Assembly: GCA_030847615.1 (NCBI GenBank)
Contig: JAUMIR010000002.1
Coordinates: 282,824,028 to 282,888,027 of the forward strand
Direction of reading: 5' to 3'
DNA from: Gambelia wislizenii
Lineage: Eukaryota; Chordata; Lepidosauria; Squamata; Crotaphytidae
Length of the DNA stretch: 64,000 nucleotides
The notes under the pieces are model-generated. The model was not told where the DNA came from and did no database searches. It saw nothing but the letters and a program-made list of their open reading frames with translations. The position numbers and the translations under genes are program-made. Positions 53,070 through 64,000 of this stretch are shown here, in pieces (the stretch's first letter is position 1; the number at the start of each line of letters is the position of its first letter).

Positions 53070-54110
53070 TGGGTTGTTGTGGCAACCTCAATCTTTGAGG
53101 CTGGGAATTACAAGGGTGGGAGTTCACCCTCTTCAAACAGGCAGAAGTGCAACACCAAGCTCATTTGGCAGAGTAAAAATGCCGAAGAGCTGCACCCCCT
53201 TGGTGGATAACATGTGACTGATACTGTGATGAAACCTCCCTTGGCAGTAGCTGTGCTTTTCCCATCCTCCACTCATGCATTGCTCTGCAGACAATGGTTC
53301 TCCATTTGTGTGCGTCCATGGCTCAGGCAGGCGTAGAGGCAGGGGTACTCTGATGTTCAAGTGCAGCCATGGGGAAAGAAGCTCTCATTGTGTCTCTACT
53401 CTTGTCTGGAAATACATGGCCTAGGGCTTGTCTACATTGGGGGGAAATCCGGATGAAATTTGGACTACTTTGGCCCAGATTTGTACCGCATGAATTTCTG
53501 AGTACTCATGCTCAGATTTAAGCCCCACACCGTCCTTGCATTTGCATTTTTTCTCCCAGTGGAGCTGGAGCATTGCTGACGCCACTGTCCAGCCACCTCT
53601 GTTGCGCTTTGCTGTCGACCAGAAGAGCAACAGGGCTCTGCCATTCCGGTGCATAATTGCTTGTTCTGGGGTCAGTAGCACAGGGGATGTGCTTTTTGGT
53701 GCACCATCACCTGCTCTGTGGTCAGAAGGAGCAGCCAGCCCTGTCATTGCAAGCCCCCACTGCTAGTCACTTTCTCTGAAGTCAGAATCGCCAGTCATTG
53801 TATTGTTAAGGAGGGGTCCCGAAAAGAGCAAAAACTACACGAGAAAAGCCCCAAAAGAGCAAAAATTACACGAGAAAAGCATTTGTGGCTTTTCCCGACT
53901 TTTTTAGAAAAGACCTTTGTTGAATGTGCATTTTCACTCATTAAAACAAGGGATTCAATAGAAATCGCTTTCCCATACAAGAGGAAGCACAAACCTGATT
54001 GGCCAGATGAACACAGGGGGCGGAGCTTGGTTACAGGTCAAATGCACTGCTGGCGCCATGTTGGATTTTCACCTTAGGAAGTGATCGCTAAGGCAATAAA
54101 ATGGGGATTT
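53070..54110. other. Unclassified sequence with a short tandem repeat
   Basis: No gene recognised. 53,818-53,880 is a two-unit tandem repeat of 31 bp (GAAAAGAGCAAAAACTACAC / CAAAAGAGCAAAAATTACAC). The phrase CTTTTCCCGACTTTTTTAGA at 53,888 resembles TTTTCCCGACTTTTTTTGAT at 61,541, so the two places may carry members of one MITE family. Confidence 0.4.
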
Positions 54111-55165
54111 TTGTTATCTTTCTCTTGCTGGTTTTTTAAATGGTGAAATATTGCTTGTGCACACCATAGAAATAGTTGTGTTTTTTTTTTAATGTTGAGA
54201 ACTGTGATATTTTAAAACACGAGTAATTAACTTGCGGCCACCATCTCGGCTACAAGCTTGAGTAGTTTATGGGGACTGTAAAACCATCTAGACAGGTCAC
54301 AGCTGTTGTGACTTGATATTACTCCGGAGCAATCCATTTTTTTCTTATGTATAGAGAAGCCCACAGATCCTTCAAAGCAGTTTAGTATACTAAACCAAGG
54401 CACAGTGGCCTCTCTTTTTCCCCAAAACTGATCTTTATCACTCAGTCCGACCTTTAGAACAGGGTTTGCAGTTTTGCAGACATGGTGGGAGAATTAAATG
54501 AACCTCTATGGAAGGAGATACCACATGACTGAAAGAAGGTCCATAACTGCTTTCAATTACAGAGAAAAGTAGTTTACAACACTCAAAATGCCTTCCTTCA
54601 GGAAACATTGCGGGGATTATTTGGGATAAATGGAAAGAATTATTGGCACCACCTCCATCTCTTATTTGCCCTATACGGTTACAGCCAACCTTTTTATAAG
54701 AGCAGTTTTCCAAGGCTGGAAACACAAATATTTCCATCATTCAATTGTGAGACGATCTTACTCCTCAAGCCATATATGAGAATTAATTTTGAAGAAGGAG
54801 CAGCAAGTAAATATTTAGGACACCTGTATTATGTTCCTCCGCTAATCAAATAACACCCCCACTCTTGGTTTGAACTTCTGTTTGAATGCCAAGAGGTCTC
54901 TTGTTCTTCCTTTTTTGTTGTTAGCTTCAATGCAGGACCCAAGTAGTGTGGTTGAGGACAGGGGGTCTTTGGAGATGCCGCATCCATGTGGTCACCATGA
55001 GTCAAAGCCAAGCACACTTAACAAGAATAACAACCCATATTCATATCCTACTTAATGTATTTATTACAATTATTATCCTCTCTTATGTTCAGCTTGAAAG
55101 CACATCCTTTCGCAGAGCCCATTCTATTGGTTTTTTTTATCACGTTAGATAAAATACTATTTTGA
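54110..55165. other. AT-rich sequence, nothing recognised
   Basis: Short open frames only (largest 100 codons, 54,438-54,740 on the - strand), without homology to other parts of the window. Confidence 0.35.
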
Positions 55166-55324
55166 GACACAATAGTCATTGTTTTCATTCAGCTGTGGCC
55201 TCAGCTGGTACTTTATCACTATTTTAAAATCCTAATTCAAGAAAGTCACTGTATGGATAACTCTTTTTTTTGAACTCATCCTCATCCTCAAATTCAACCC
55301 ATCCAGCTGATAAAGTTCACCAGC

Positions 55325-55540
55325 ATTACCAGTTCAAGAAGGACATTGACCAGCTGGAATGTGTCAAGAGGAGCTTGGTGAAGACGGTATATCCTCTGAA
55401 AACGAAGCCCTACGGTGAAAGGTTCAGGGAGCTGAGGATGTTTAACCTGGAGACTGAGATGTGAAATTATAGCCATTTTGAAATCCTTGAAGGGACAGCA
55501 TATAGAAGATGGAGTGAGCTTGTTTTCTACTTCTCCAGAG
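55325..55540 (+). mobile_element. Old CR1 fragment (third copy)
   Basis: Encodes KKDIDQLECVKRSL and ERFRELRMFNLETEM, a decayed CR1 C-terminus. It is paralogous to 29,455-29,655. Confidence 0.65.
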
Positions 55541-55724
55541 CCTCAGGTGCTTATCACACTAGGCAGTTGTTTTCTGTCTTTTTACTTGCAAGCCATTTCT
55601 CTCATAGTCAGATTGAGAGCAGAATGGCAATGCACACTTTTGCACCATCACAACATTTGCACTTGAATGGCGTTAGTTCCCATGTTAGCTTTCTCTCCCT
55701 TGAAATATGACAATGCCATTTACA

Positions 55725-55985
55725 TTACCCTGTAGATTACCCTGTAGGATGGAGGACCATCGCCTCCCCAAAATAGTACTCTACGGTGAATTCGTCACAG
55801 GTCAGCGTAAGAGGGGTGCTCCAAAAAAACAATACAAGGACTCCCTGAAACAACATCTCAGGCTCGGTCAAATTGATCACCATCAATGGTCCCCCCTGGC
55901 CTCACCTCGGGAGGCATGGAGACGCACTATCCACAATGTTGCAGCCTTATTTGAGAACTCAGGCTGAACAAGTCTTGAAGAGAAA
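55725..55985 (+). mobile_element. Non-LTR retrotransposon C-terminal fragment, clade uncertain
   Basis: An 86-codon frame with RMEDHRLPKIVLYGEFVTGQ, RKRGAPKKQYKDSLKQHL and WRRTIHNVA, the conserved tail found after the reverse transcriptase in several LINE families. It is inserted relative to the right arm (29,880). Confidence 0.55.
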
Positions 55986-56147
55986 TGTTAACGTAGAAAG
56001 AATCACAACCCAGAAACATCACCCAAGGAGACCTTCTGCTGTGCTTTCTGCAAACGGACTTGTTTATCTCAGATTGGCCTTTTTAGTCATCAGGGCACTT
56101 GCAGAAAGCACAGGATGAGCCCTTCCCAAATCTTCGTTTGCGAAGAA

Positions 56148-56152
<5 letters not shown>

Positions 56153-56199
<47 letters not shown>
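56153..56199 (+). repeat. (GA)n microsatellite
   Basis: About 23 uninterrupted AG dinucleotides. Confidence 0.95.
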
Positions 56200-56202
<3 letters not shown>

Positions 56203-56455
56203 GGCGTTATGAGAATGCCAGGAGATTGCTAAAGGCTTTCAGACGACATCGTTCTGTGTCGTCATGCTCCCATTCGGCTGTTGTTATGCCAGCACTGCTT
56301 TTAATTCATGAGCTAAGCTGTGAATGGATGCCCCCCTGCCCCATTCCGTTTCTGTAACAGAACGTCCTGCAAGTGAAAACATGCCCATTTCGCTGGTGTG
56401 ATCCCAGCATCAATGGAAGGTCCATGCCAGAATACTTCTGGGTGCGATCAGGACA

Positions 56456-57404
56456 TAGAATCATATAATTATAGAATCATAGAGTTAGAAGAAACCACAA
56501 GGGCCATCTAGTCCAACCCCCTGCCATGCAGGAGTACACAATCAAATCATTCCTGACAGATGGCCATCCAGCCTCTGTTTAAAAACCTCCCAAGAAAGAG
56601 ACTCCACCACACTACGAGACAGTGTATTCGATTTCTGAACAGCTCATACTGTCAAGACGTTCATAGAATCATAGAATCATAGAACTGCAGAGTTGGAAGA
56701 GACCACGAGGGCCATCCAGTCCAACCCCCTGCCATGCAGGAAATCACGATCAAAGCATCCCTGACAGATGGCCATCCAGCCTCTGTTTCCTGCCTGACAG
56801 ATGGTCATCCAGCCTGACAGATGGCCATCCAGCCTCTTCCAAGACCTCCAAGGAAGGAGACCCCACCACGCTCCGAGGGAGTCCGTTCCACCGCCAAACA
56901 TCTCTTACTGTCAAAAAGTTCCTCCTAATGTTGAGGTGGAATCTCTGTTCCTGGAGCTTGTATCCATTGCTCCATGTTCCAATGTCTGGAGCAGCAGAAA
57001 ACAAGCTTGCTCCATCCTCCATCCTAATTCTTCCTAATGTTCAGGTGGAATCTCTTCTACTGTAGTTTGAACCCAGTGCTCTGTGTCCTACTCTTTGGAG
57101 CATCCGAAAACAAGCTTGCCCCATCCTCAGTCAGACATCCCTTCAAATACTTAAACATGGCTATCATCTCACCTCTCAAACTTCTCCAGACTAAACACGC
57201 CCAGCTCACTATGGTGTTTCTCATAGGACATGGCATCCAGACCTCCCAACCTTCCTGGTTGCCCTCCAATGGACACGTTCTCAATATCCTTCCTGAATTG
57301 TGGTTCCTAGAACTGGACACAGTATCCAGTAGACTGGCAGGGGGTTGGACTGGATGGCCCTTATGGTCTCTTCCAACTCTACAATTCTATGCTTCTATGA
57401 TTCC
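56456..57404 (-). mobile_element. Cluster of four CR1 3' fragments
   Basis: Three - strand fragments in succession (56,456-56,655; 56,662-57,024; 57,025-57,335), each with the CR1 3' region and the first two with their own ATAGAATCATAGAA tail, followed by a short + strand tail (57,336-57,404, ending TTCTATGATTCC). The second holds an internal triplication of GACAGATGGCCATCCAGCCT. All coding parts are short C-terminal remnants. Confidence 0.85.
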
Positions 57405-58390
57405 ATTTGCTAAGTATGACATCACATCACCGTACAGGAGAGCCAATCAGATTGGGCAATGCAGAGCCAATCAGATTTGGTTAATGGAGTTTTGAAGAGA
57501 TGTAGTCTTTTCTTTAATGCCACATGGTTTGGAAGGTCTGTGGATTCAGACCTGGGATATGATCTTGAGGTCTGAATGAGCAGACCACTTTATATAACTC
57601 TGAATTCCATCATCAGAGACTACCTAGGCTGACTTTTTGATAAGCCTGAGGCCCATTCCAATGGAACAGAGACTAAGGGTGATGAACCTTCTAAATGTGA
57701 GTGAAACGTTTCTCATATTATGAAAATGTGTTTAGCTAGTTGCATTAGCTTATATAATTTATTTTAGCCTTGACTGAATGTAGTTTATACAGCATTATAT
57801 TCTAAGTAACTCTTAAGTTGGGACCTGGAGAGACAAATGCCTTTTTCTCCATGATATGTCTACCTCTGAATGGGTTAGCTTGCTTGAACTTAAAAAATAA
57901 AACTTTTTCTCTTTTTCCTACTAAAGCCTACTTTACATGTGCCTTGCTTGGTCATAGCTACCTTGATTCTTCTCTTGGATAGAGAAGCGAGGGTTGGTGA
58001 TACTTTAACAGAGCGAGCAGTTCCACTGGTTAACCAGAGAACTTTTGCAGTTGCCCACTGGACTAGGGTTTCATTGCACAGTGGGTGGTGGCAGCTACCG
58101 AAGGGAGACATAGTTCTATGGGACGTCCAGGTTTGAGAAATCGCTGAGAGTGTGTTTAAGATTGTACAAACACACACGCCTTCCTCCCAACTCTGTGCTG
58201 GCGTGAATACACAGGGAAGGAGGGAGGGCCTGCATGACAGAAGTGTTAGCCAAACTTTACTGCCTAGGTTCAGTCTCCTATCGCTCCCCCCCTTTGCATG
58301 TTTCATTTTTATTAATACGGGTGGAGTATGACTGTTTATTTAAAAACTCTCTTCCAACTTTATTCAGGGCCTGGTCTTTATTAAATAATA
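57405..58390. other. Unclassified sequence, possible solo LTR
   Basis: Contains a short direct repeat (GAGCCAATCAGATT twice, 57,439-57,478) and an AATAAA at 57,896 inside a pyrimidine-rich downstream setting, followed by TGGTGGCAGCTACCGAAGGG. These resemble an LTR R/U5 and leader, but I cannot find both ends or a target duplication. Confidence 0.3.
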
Positions 58391-59155
58391 GCGGTTAAAA
58401 ATGGGCCCCAGCCACTTCAGAAATGGCGGTGAGAGACTCACCACCCTCCCACCTGGCCGCTTCCCTCCCCGGCCTCCCCAAAGTGGTTGAGGAGCTTCCA
58501 AGCCCCCAGCCACTTCGGGAGGAGCAGGAACAGGCTCTCCACCTTCCTGCCCACCCGGCCGCCTCCATCTCTGGCCTCCCCGAAGTGGCTGAGGGGGTCC
58601 AAGCCCCCCAACCAATTTGGGAGGGGTGGCGACAAGCCCCCCACCCCACTGCCCAGCCAGCCACTTCCTTCCCCAGCCTCCCCAAAGTGGCTGAGTGGCT
58701 TCAAAGCCCCCCAGCCACTTTAGGAGGGGCGGGGACAGGCTCTCCACACCCCACCTGCCCATCCGCTTCCCTCCCCGGCCTCCCTGAAGTGGCTGAGGGG
58801 CTTCAAAGCCCTCCAGACACATTGGGAGGGGTGGGGCCAGGCCCCCACCCCACGTCAACCTGGCCACCTCCCTCCCCGGCCTTCCCAAAGTGGGTATGGG
58901 GCTGGAGAGCACCATAGCTGCTGAGGGAAGTGCGACAGGAGGCAGGGAGGGTGGTGGGCAGGCAGGCGGGAGGCTTTTTAGCCACCCCTCCCCCCATGTT
59001 TCCCAAAGCGGAGATTTAGTCAAAAAGCCCCATCGCTACTTTGGAAGAGTGGGTAGGGTTTTGCGTGCGGACAGGGGGAGGCCTTTTTTTATTTGTTGTT
59101 TTTCAACATTCGCGGGGGTCTTGAGCCCCTAACCCAGCAAATGCAGGGGGACGTC
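58391..59155. repeat. GC-rich minisatellite ending in a Tigger-like TIR
   Basis: About five units of 90-120 bp, each with TCCCCGGCCTCCC, AAGTGGCTGAG and CCCCAGCCACTT or similar. The block ends with TTCAACATTCGCGGGGGTCT and AATGCAGGGGGACGTCTG before TA, a terminus like that of 17,349-18,155. Pro/Gly-rich open frames on both strands are repeat artefacts. Confidence 0.75.
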
Positions 59156-59635
59156 TGTATTTCCATTTGCTTTCAGTCCTGGTTATGGGACAGAGCGGGT
59201 TTTGGTCTCTTTGGTGGATGACCAATGCTAGGAACTAGACAGGGGAATGTTATGACCACATAGAGGTCCTTTTAATCAGGTAGTGTTTAAGATTTTCCCA
59301 GACAAGTGACAGGCAAAAAGGCACAGAGAGTCCAAATTTGGTTTTCAGTCACTATGCATGTAACATTTATTTAGTGATAAGTGATTAAACATTCAGTTAA
59401 CTATCAAGAGCTCTTTTCCATTCACACACACACTCACATCACATACTCACAACGATCCTTCCCTGAACGTTGATCAGAGGTCCATGAAGGCGTGGATGGT
59501 CTGTTGCCGCAGGTACAGGAACCATGAAAGCAAGGCCGGAAATATCCCAGCTCTTATACCTTTTCCATCTCCTTCCTTGAGAACTGCATGCTTTTCGAGC
59601 TGGCATGATCTCATGACAGTTCCGTAAACAGTTCC
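59156..59635. other. Non-coding segment
   Basis: 59,160-59,245 matches 30,280-30,360. The rest contains a (CA)n stretch at 59,423 and no recognised gene. Confidence 0.4.
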
Positions 59636-59638
59636 TTA

Positions 59639-60258
59639 GGAGATTTTCGCACGGGCTATATATCCCGTGGCAGGAACAGAACAGGGTCGGGAAAGGTTTT
59701 CCCTTTCAGACAACGTTGACCCCATTCTGTCCTGCATCCATCCTACTCCCGTGACTGTTCCAGAACAATGTAATCATAATTTTTCCTCGTGAATGGACCT
59801 CCCGTTCCGTCGCTATAATGCAATCACAGGTGTGCGAACAAGAGCCTCGTTCCTGTTCCGAAATGACAGCCACGGAGGGGAGGTCCGTTCTGAGCACTTC
59901 CTGGTACGATCTGGACATCCAGCTAAGTGGCACCCTTTATTTTACCCTCCCTGTTTTGGTTATGTGATTTAAAGAGTGTTTTTGTGCTTGGTGAACTGAT
60001 TTTATGTTTGGGGGAGTTTTATTTTTTAAATTTACCATCCGGCATTATCACGTGATAACGTGATAATGTTTCAGATGGCCAGTCATAAAAGCAGCCATAC
60101 GATGGCTGCATTTACGGCCGGCCAGCAAGGAGAGGGGGAGCCCGTTCCTGCTGCGGAATTAAGGTGAGTGTGTGCAAGATTTATGTTATTCCATGGCAGG
60201 AACGGGAGAGGAGGTAGTGGGGCAGTAACGGGGCATTTTGGCCCGTGTGAAAATCTCC
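59639..60258. mobile_element. PIF/Harbinger-like MITE
   Basis: 620 bp with terminal repeats GGAGATTTTCGCACGGGC and GCCCGTGTGAAAATCTCC, flanked by TTA on both sides (59,636-59,638; 60,259-60,261). A TWA target is typical of Harbinger. The interior is non-coding and includes the palindrome TTATCACGTGATAA. Confidence 0.7.
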
Positions 60259-60599
60259 TTAGGCAGATCAGGGTGTGTTCCATGGTCACTCAGAACTTCT
60301 TCAGTCATACTGACAGCTGTTATTGTCTCTGTCATGCCTGGCCAGCAGTCCACTCACTTGTACAGAACACTGCCAAACCAGGTGATCAGTTTCCATTGTG
60401 TTTGGTTATGCTTGGTCAGCACCTCATTTCAGCTTCCAAGTTTTCTCCTTTCCTCGGTCCAGTTTCCAAGTTACACCTCAAGCAATGCTTTGCGCGGCAT
60501 CCATTTTCTTGGTTCATTTTAAGGCCTTGTTTTACCAGGAACCCATACATGCACACAATCATACATGCAAGCATACTCTCACAGGAAGTGTGTTCTTTT

Positions 60600-60830
60600 T
60601 GGTTCTGCTGGATCTCTCAGCTGCTCTTCAGCCCATGGAAACATAATTAAATCAAGGCAGAGGTGCTCCTGTTCAATCGACAGCAGACCAGGGAACAGGG
60701 ATTCAATGTGCCAGATGGGGTTACGCTCCCCCTGAACGTCAGCAGCTTGAGGGTGTTCCTGGATTCAACCGTGAGTCTGCAAGGTCAGATACTCCTCTTT
60801 CTCACCTCCCCTCTCAAAATTTACAGGGCG
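60600..60830 (+). mobile_element. L2-like LINE C-terminal fragment
   Basis: Readable block GVTLPLNVSSLRVFLDSTVS, then LQGQILLFLTSPLKI, matching the L2 segment seen at 51,747-51,965. Paralogous to 30,386-30,610. Confidence 0.55.
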
Positions 60831-61810
60831 GCATTTTCAAATGTATTCCCTCCCCCCAATATTTTTATCCCCAATCTAATCCCCAAGGAAATCTCATCCG
60901 TGCAGAATTGTGAGATTTTGCTTCCTGTATTATTTGACATAGCTTTGAAGCTTGTCCTGTTGTTTATTTGTGCTATTATTACAATATTTTTTGAATGGAG
61001 TTACTGATCTTGCGGTTGCGGGAAAGGGGGTCATGCGTTCAGTGCAGTATTCCCTGAAAAGGATTTATCTCTTCATTACAGCCGTTGCAGGTCTATTGGG
61101 TTAAATCTGTTCTTTAAGTTCTTCTAATTGTAGAGGTTTACCATTCAAATAGAAGTCCTTTATTCTGGCTACTCCTCCTTCTTCTTTCCATCTTCCAAAT
61201 CAATTATATTTGTCTTTTGGTTTAAGAAAGTGATGTTCTAAGAAACAACAAAGATGGTATGATGGTGGTGCTAAGATTTCCTTATACCTAAACCATCTGT
61301 TCCCTGAAGGGGTTCACTGTTTGTCATGTAGTTGTGTTTATTTAAACATTTGCTGAAAATATATGTTTGGGTAATATATCTCTTTCTATTTGAATCCAGG
61401 GGGCCATTTACATGGCAAAATATATCCTCAAAGAATGCGACAAGAAGCCTGATAGTTCCCATGCATTTCGAAGCCACAGAGCCGTTTTCAGAAGGAGGGG
61501 ACGAAAAAATCCATAAGTCAAGCGGTAGCAGATTTCCCTAGTTTTCCCGACTTTTTTTGATAAAGTTCACGAAAATGTGCACAATTGGTTGTGTGAACTT
61601 ACCATTCGCAAATGTCTGTGTGAACTGGCAGCGACCTTTTTGAATTAGCGTGAGCAGAGCTGAATCGTGATTGGTTGGAGTGACCATTGTGCCTTCTCCG
61701 AATAGACGGAGGGGTTGGAGAGAGAAATCCACCGAGCCTGCCATTTGCCCTTTTTTTGCTTGCAGCCCACTTTGGGAAATCTGCTCTGAGCCCTTCCTGT
61801 TTGTTTCAAA
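60831..61810. other. Non-coding segment, partly shared with both arms
   Basis: 60,850-61,260 aligns with 30,600-31,030 and inverted 8,690-9,105. From about 61,395 an insertion absent from the right arm begins. Confidence 0.45.
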
Positions 61811-62200
61811 GGAAGGCTTTGTGGGCAGGGAAGATGATCGGGAATGGGGCTAGCAACCACTTCAGTGGTGTGTGTGTGCGTGCGTGATGGAACTGGCCGA
61901 TTGCTCTGTCATTCATTTGTTTGTTTGTGCTTTCCTTCACTCCTTTGTCTTTATTTAAGGCTTTGGGGGCAGGGAAGACGATCAGGAACTTTGGTGGTGT
62001 GTGAGTTTGTGTGAGTGTGCTGCACCCGACAGATCGCTCTGTCATTCTTTTGTTTGTTTGTGCTTTCCTTCACTCCTTTGTCTTTATTTAAGGCTTTGGG
62101 GACAGAGAAGACGATCGGGAACTTGGGTGGTGTGTGAGTGTGTGTGCGTGTCCCAGCGACAGATCGCTCCATCATTCTTTTCTTTCTTTGTGCTTTTCTC
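61811..62200. repeat. Tandem repeat, unit about 131-149 bp, three copies
   Basis: Units start at 61,811, 61,960 and 62,091 with AAGGCTTTGKGGGCAG, and each includes a GT-rich run, GATCGCTCTGTCATTC and TGTGCTTTCCTTCACTCC. Confidence 0.85.
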
Positions 62201-62860
62201 CCCTCCTGGATAACCCCCTCCTTGCTCCCTCCCCTCCTCCTGCCTGGCTTTAATTATCTGGAGGCCATGGTCCCCCACCTTATCCTGTGTAAACTACGAA
62301 AACCAAAACTGACCACATCTTCCAAATAAGCAAGAATTTGTGTGAACTATGCACTGCTGATGCGAAAGAACGGTAATCCAGAATTTCACAAACCTTTTCC
62401 TGTTGTGTAACTGGCATCCATGCTACTGAGTTATCAGCTTTTATGAGTTTAGCTCTATGGACCAAATGGAAAGTGTTATAATGGAATTCTGTGCTTGGTA
62501 GAGCTTAACTTTCCCATGAAGTATGACTCTACTTGAAACTATTTATGAACTTGAAAGATTTCCCCTCTCCTATGAACCTCTTTAAGCTTATTTGCCTTTC
62601 TGTAAATTTTGCCTTATGCATTGATGGTGGAATGGCCACAAAGAAGAACAAAAATATAGGTAAAAGATGCTTTTGGGCAATAGCTAGCCTGCTCAATATA
62701 GAAAACAGTAGAAAAGACCATCCTTTTTTAATTGCTTAATATAGCTAAATATTGGTAATTCACAAGTACATTTAGTGGGAATATGGCAGAGGGTCTTTTT
62801 TTTTTCTTGCAGCAGGCCTTTGAGAATTGATTTTGCAGGCATTGTATTATATGTTGGACT
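62201..62860. other. Non-coding segment matching the right arm
   Basis: 62,415-62,860 aligns with 31,440-31,640 and 32,100-32,180. No gene recognised. Confidence 0.4.
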
Positions 62861-63295
62861 TTGATTTCTTCCAGAACTTTTAATTGGTTCAACTGCTTTC
62901 CAATTTTAAGGGAGATCTGCCATGCTTGTATGGATTCAGAAAGTGGCAGTTGTGTGTCTGGCTTCCGGGGCCCTTTGTGTTTACACGGTCACCCTAACAA
63001 TGAGGTTACGATCCAGCCATGGGCTGCTCATTCCCTCTCTGGACTTAGCTGCAGGAGGAAACCCCTTGGGATCGATCCTGACAGTGGTCCCCAGTTGAGC
63101 AAATGGTTGCAGTGCCTTGAGGACACAATGGCATTCACCAGACTGCTCAGAGTAAGCACTGACCCCCTGGCATTGGTGGGACAGAAGGAGGGTCATGGGA
63201 CACACAGAAAGGGGCCACCAGCTGCAAGGACTTTGCAAAGCAGCCCCATGAAAATCCCCCTCAGAAAGGAGAGGGAGATGAAAAATGACCCCTAG
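62861..63295 (+). CDS. Conserved ORF of unknown status (third copy)
   Basis: 144 codons, the diverged homologue of 32,174-32,647 and 7,884-8,357. It is shorter at the C-terminus because of an early TAG, and many residues differ, but the frame is unbroken. See the right-arm copy for conserved stretches. Function unknown. Confidence 0.3.
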   Translation: MISSRTFNWFNCFPILREICHACMDSESGSCVSGFRGPLCLHGHPNNEVTIQPWAAHSLSGLSCRRKPLGIDPDSGPQLSKWLQCLEDTMAFTRLLRVSTDPLALVGQKEGHGTHRKGPPAARTLQSSPMKIPLRKEREMKNDP

Positions 63296-64000
63296 AGTAG
63301 GGGAAATCAGGGGTTTGGAGGAGGAGACCCCATAGTAGGAGAAAGAGAAGGGGTGTGACTAACCAGGGGTCCCTCGCATTTGATGTAGAGTCGTTTTTCA
63401 ATGTAGTGCAGTCCTGGGGCTTCCATTTTTGAAGAGAGGGAGCTTCTTCCTAGGCTACCACCTGTTGGTCTCTGGGGTTGTCCCTTCTCTTCTTCTGCCC
63501 CAGAACTTGGGAAAGTAACTGAACAACCCCCCACCTGTATGGCCAAGAACCCACTGTCTGGCCAATTCTAGGAAATGTGGGAACACTCCTCCCATTCTGT
63601 GTTGGTGGGGACCCCAATTGCCCCATCTGGCTTTCAGGCAGAGCAGACCACCAAGGGCCCCTGCCAGAGACCCCTTCTCATGGCAGTTTTTTCCTGGCAT
63701 TCTCTGGGCCTCTGCTGTTCGTCTAGCCCCCCAGCATCGGGCTGCCTGCTAGGAGAGATCAGGGAGTGGGAGGGGATGGTGGCCCGAAACGCTTAGGACC
63801 ACCATAATCTGACCCCTGCCATGTGTACACACCTGTTACTGTCACACCCACTGTCCTTTTGCATTCATTTCTATATAGATCATTTTATGAAATGTTTGCA
63901 TTTTTTAAAAAAAAATGGGATATTTAGGCAAAACATTTTTAAAAAATAAATTACCACACTCAAGAAACACAAACGCCACACCTCACAAACCCCACTGATG
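63296..64000. other. No gene recognised
   Basis: Low-copy-looking sequence with only short open frames (up to 81 codons) and an A-rich stretch at 63,905-63,950. The match to the right arm ends at about 63,300. Confidence 0.35.

Noticed and set aside
57405..58390. Solo LTR of an endogenous retrovirus
   Set aside because: AATAAA and a leader-like stretch are suggestive, but no TG...CA borders or target duplication could be found.
58364..59023. 219-codon frame on the - strand and 164-codon frame on the + strand
   Set aside because: Same artefact in the 58,391-59,155 minisatellite; both strands are open and the translation follows the repeat unit.
1..64000. CRISPR arrays, bacterial operons, phage or plasmid modules
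   Set aside because: Every tandem array seen is a microsatellite or minisatellite without unique spacers, and all long frames are eukaryotic retroelements.

Overview
The window is eukaryotic, almost certainly from a squamate reptile (lizard or snake). The repeat content supports this: CR1 and L2 LINEs, two different L1-clade LINEs, tRNA-derived SINEs with a Bov-B-like 3' end (Sauria SINE type), a 5S rRNA-derived SINE, hAT-, Tigger- and Harbinger-like MITEs, and an intact Ty1/copia element. No bacterial-style gene organisation, CRISPR array or rRNA operon is present. Most of the sequence is repeat; the low-copy part is one unrecognised multi-exon gene present in several copies.

Layout. About 688-15,629 and 18,300-40,311 are the two arms of a large imperfect inverted duplication around a central spacer (15,630-18,300). 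Both arms carry the same nested order, read outward from the centre: CR1, hAT-like MITE, SINE, low-complexity block, the multi-exon gene, a 57-61 bp minisatellite, a conserved 157-codon ORF, a rearranged L1 (L1-B), an exon-like unit, then a second rearranged L1 (L1-A) inside a CR1. The arms differ by later events. A CR1 inserted only in the right arm (19,800-22,517). A GC-rich minisatellite block (9,163-10,855) stands in the left arm where the right arm has about 3.8 kb of other sequence. The left arm also has deletions inside L1-B and inside the gene. From about 40,600 to 63,300 a third, older and more diverged copy of the gene block lies in direct orientation relative to the right arm, and the spacer holds a fourth fragment of the same gene.

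The gene. In the third copy (40,603-49,164, + strand) ten small exons (58-86 nt) can be joined with GT-AG borders and an open frame of about 241 codons. Two exon classes alternate strictly: class A (phase 0 in, phase 2 out, starting Asp-Ser) and class B (phase 2 in, phase 0 out, usually ending in Trp). The predicted protein is short, acidic and serine-rich. I do not recognise it. The right-arm copy is damaged, the left-arm copy keeps only its last three exons, and the spacer holds a broken 5' part.

The copia element (41,263-46,833, - strand) sits antisense in intron 2 of the intact gene copy. It has two 678-bp LTRs with no difference seen by eye, a TTTGC target duplication, a primer site matching the anticodon region of initiator Met-tRNA, and one uninterrupted 1,321-codon gag-pol frame. 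It is therefore a recent insertion.

Downstream of the gene (51,000-64,000) are L2, CR1 and unclassified LINE fragments, several MITEs, minisatellites and diverged sequence matching the right arm.
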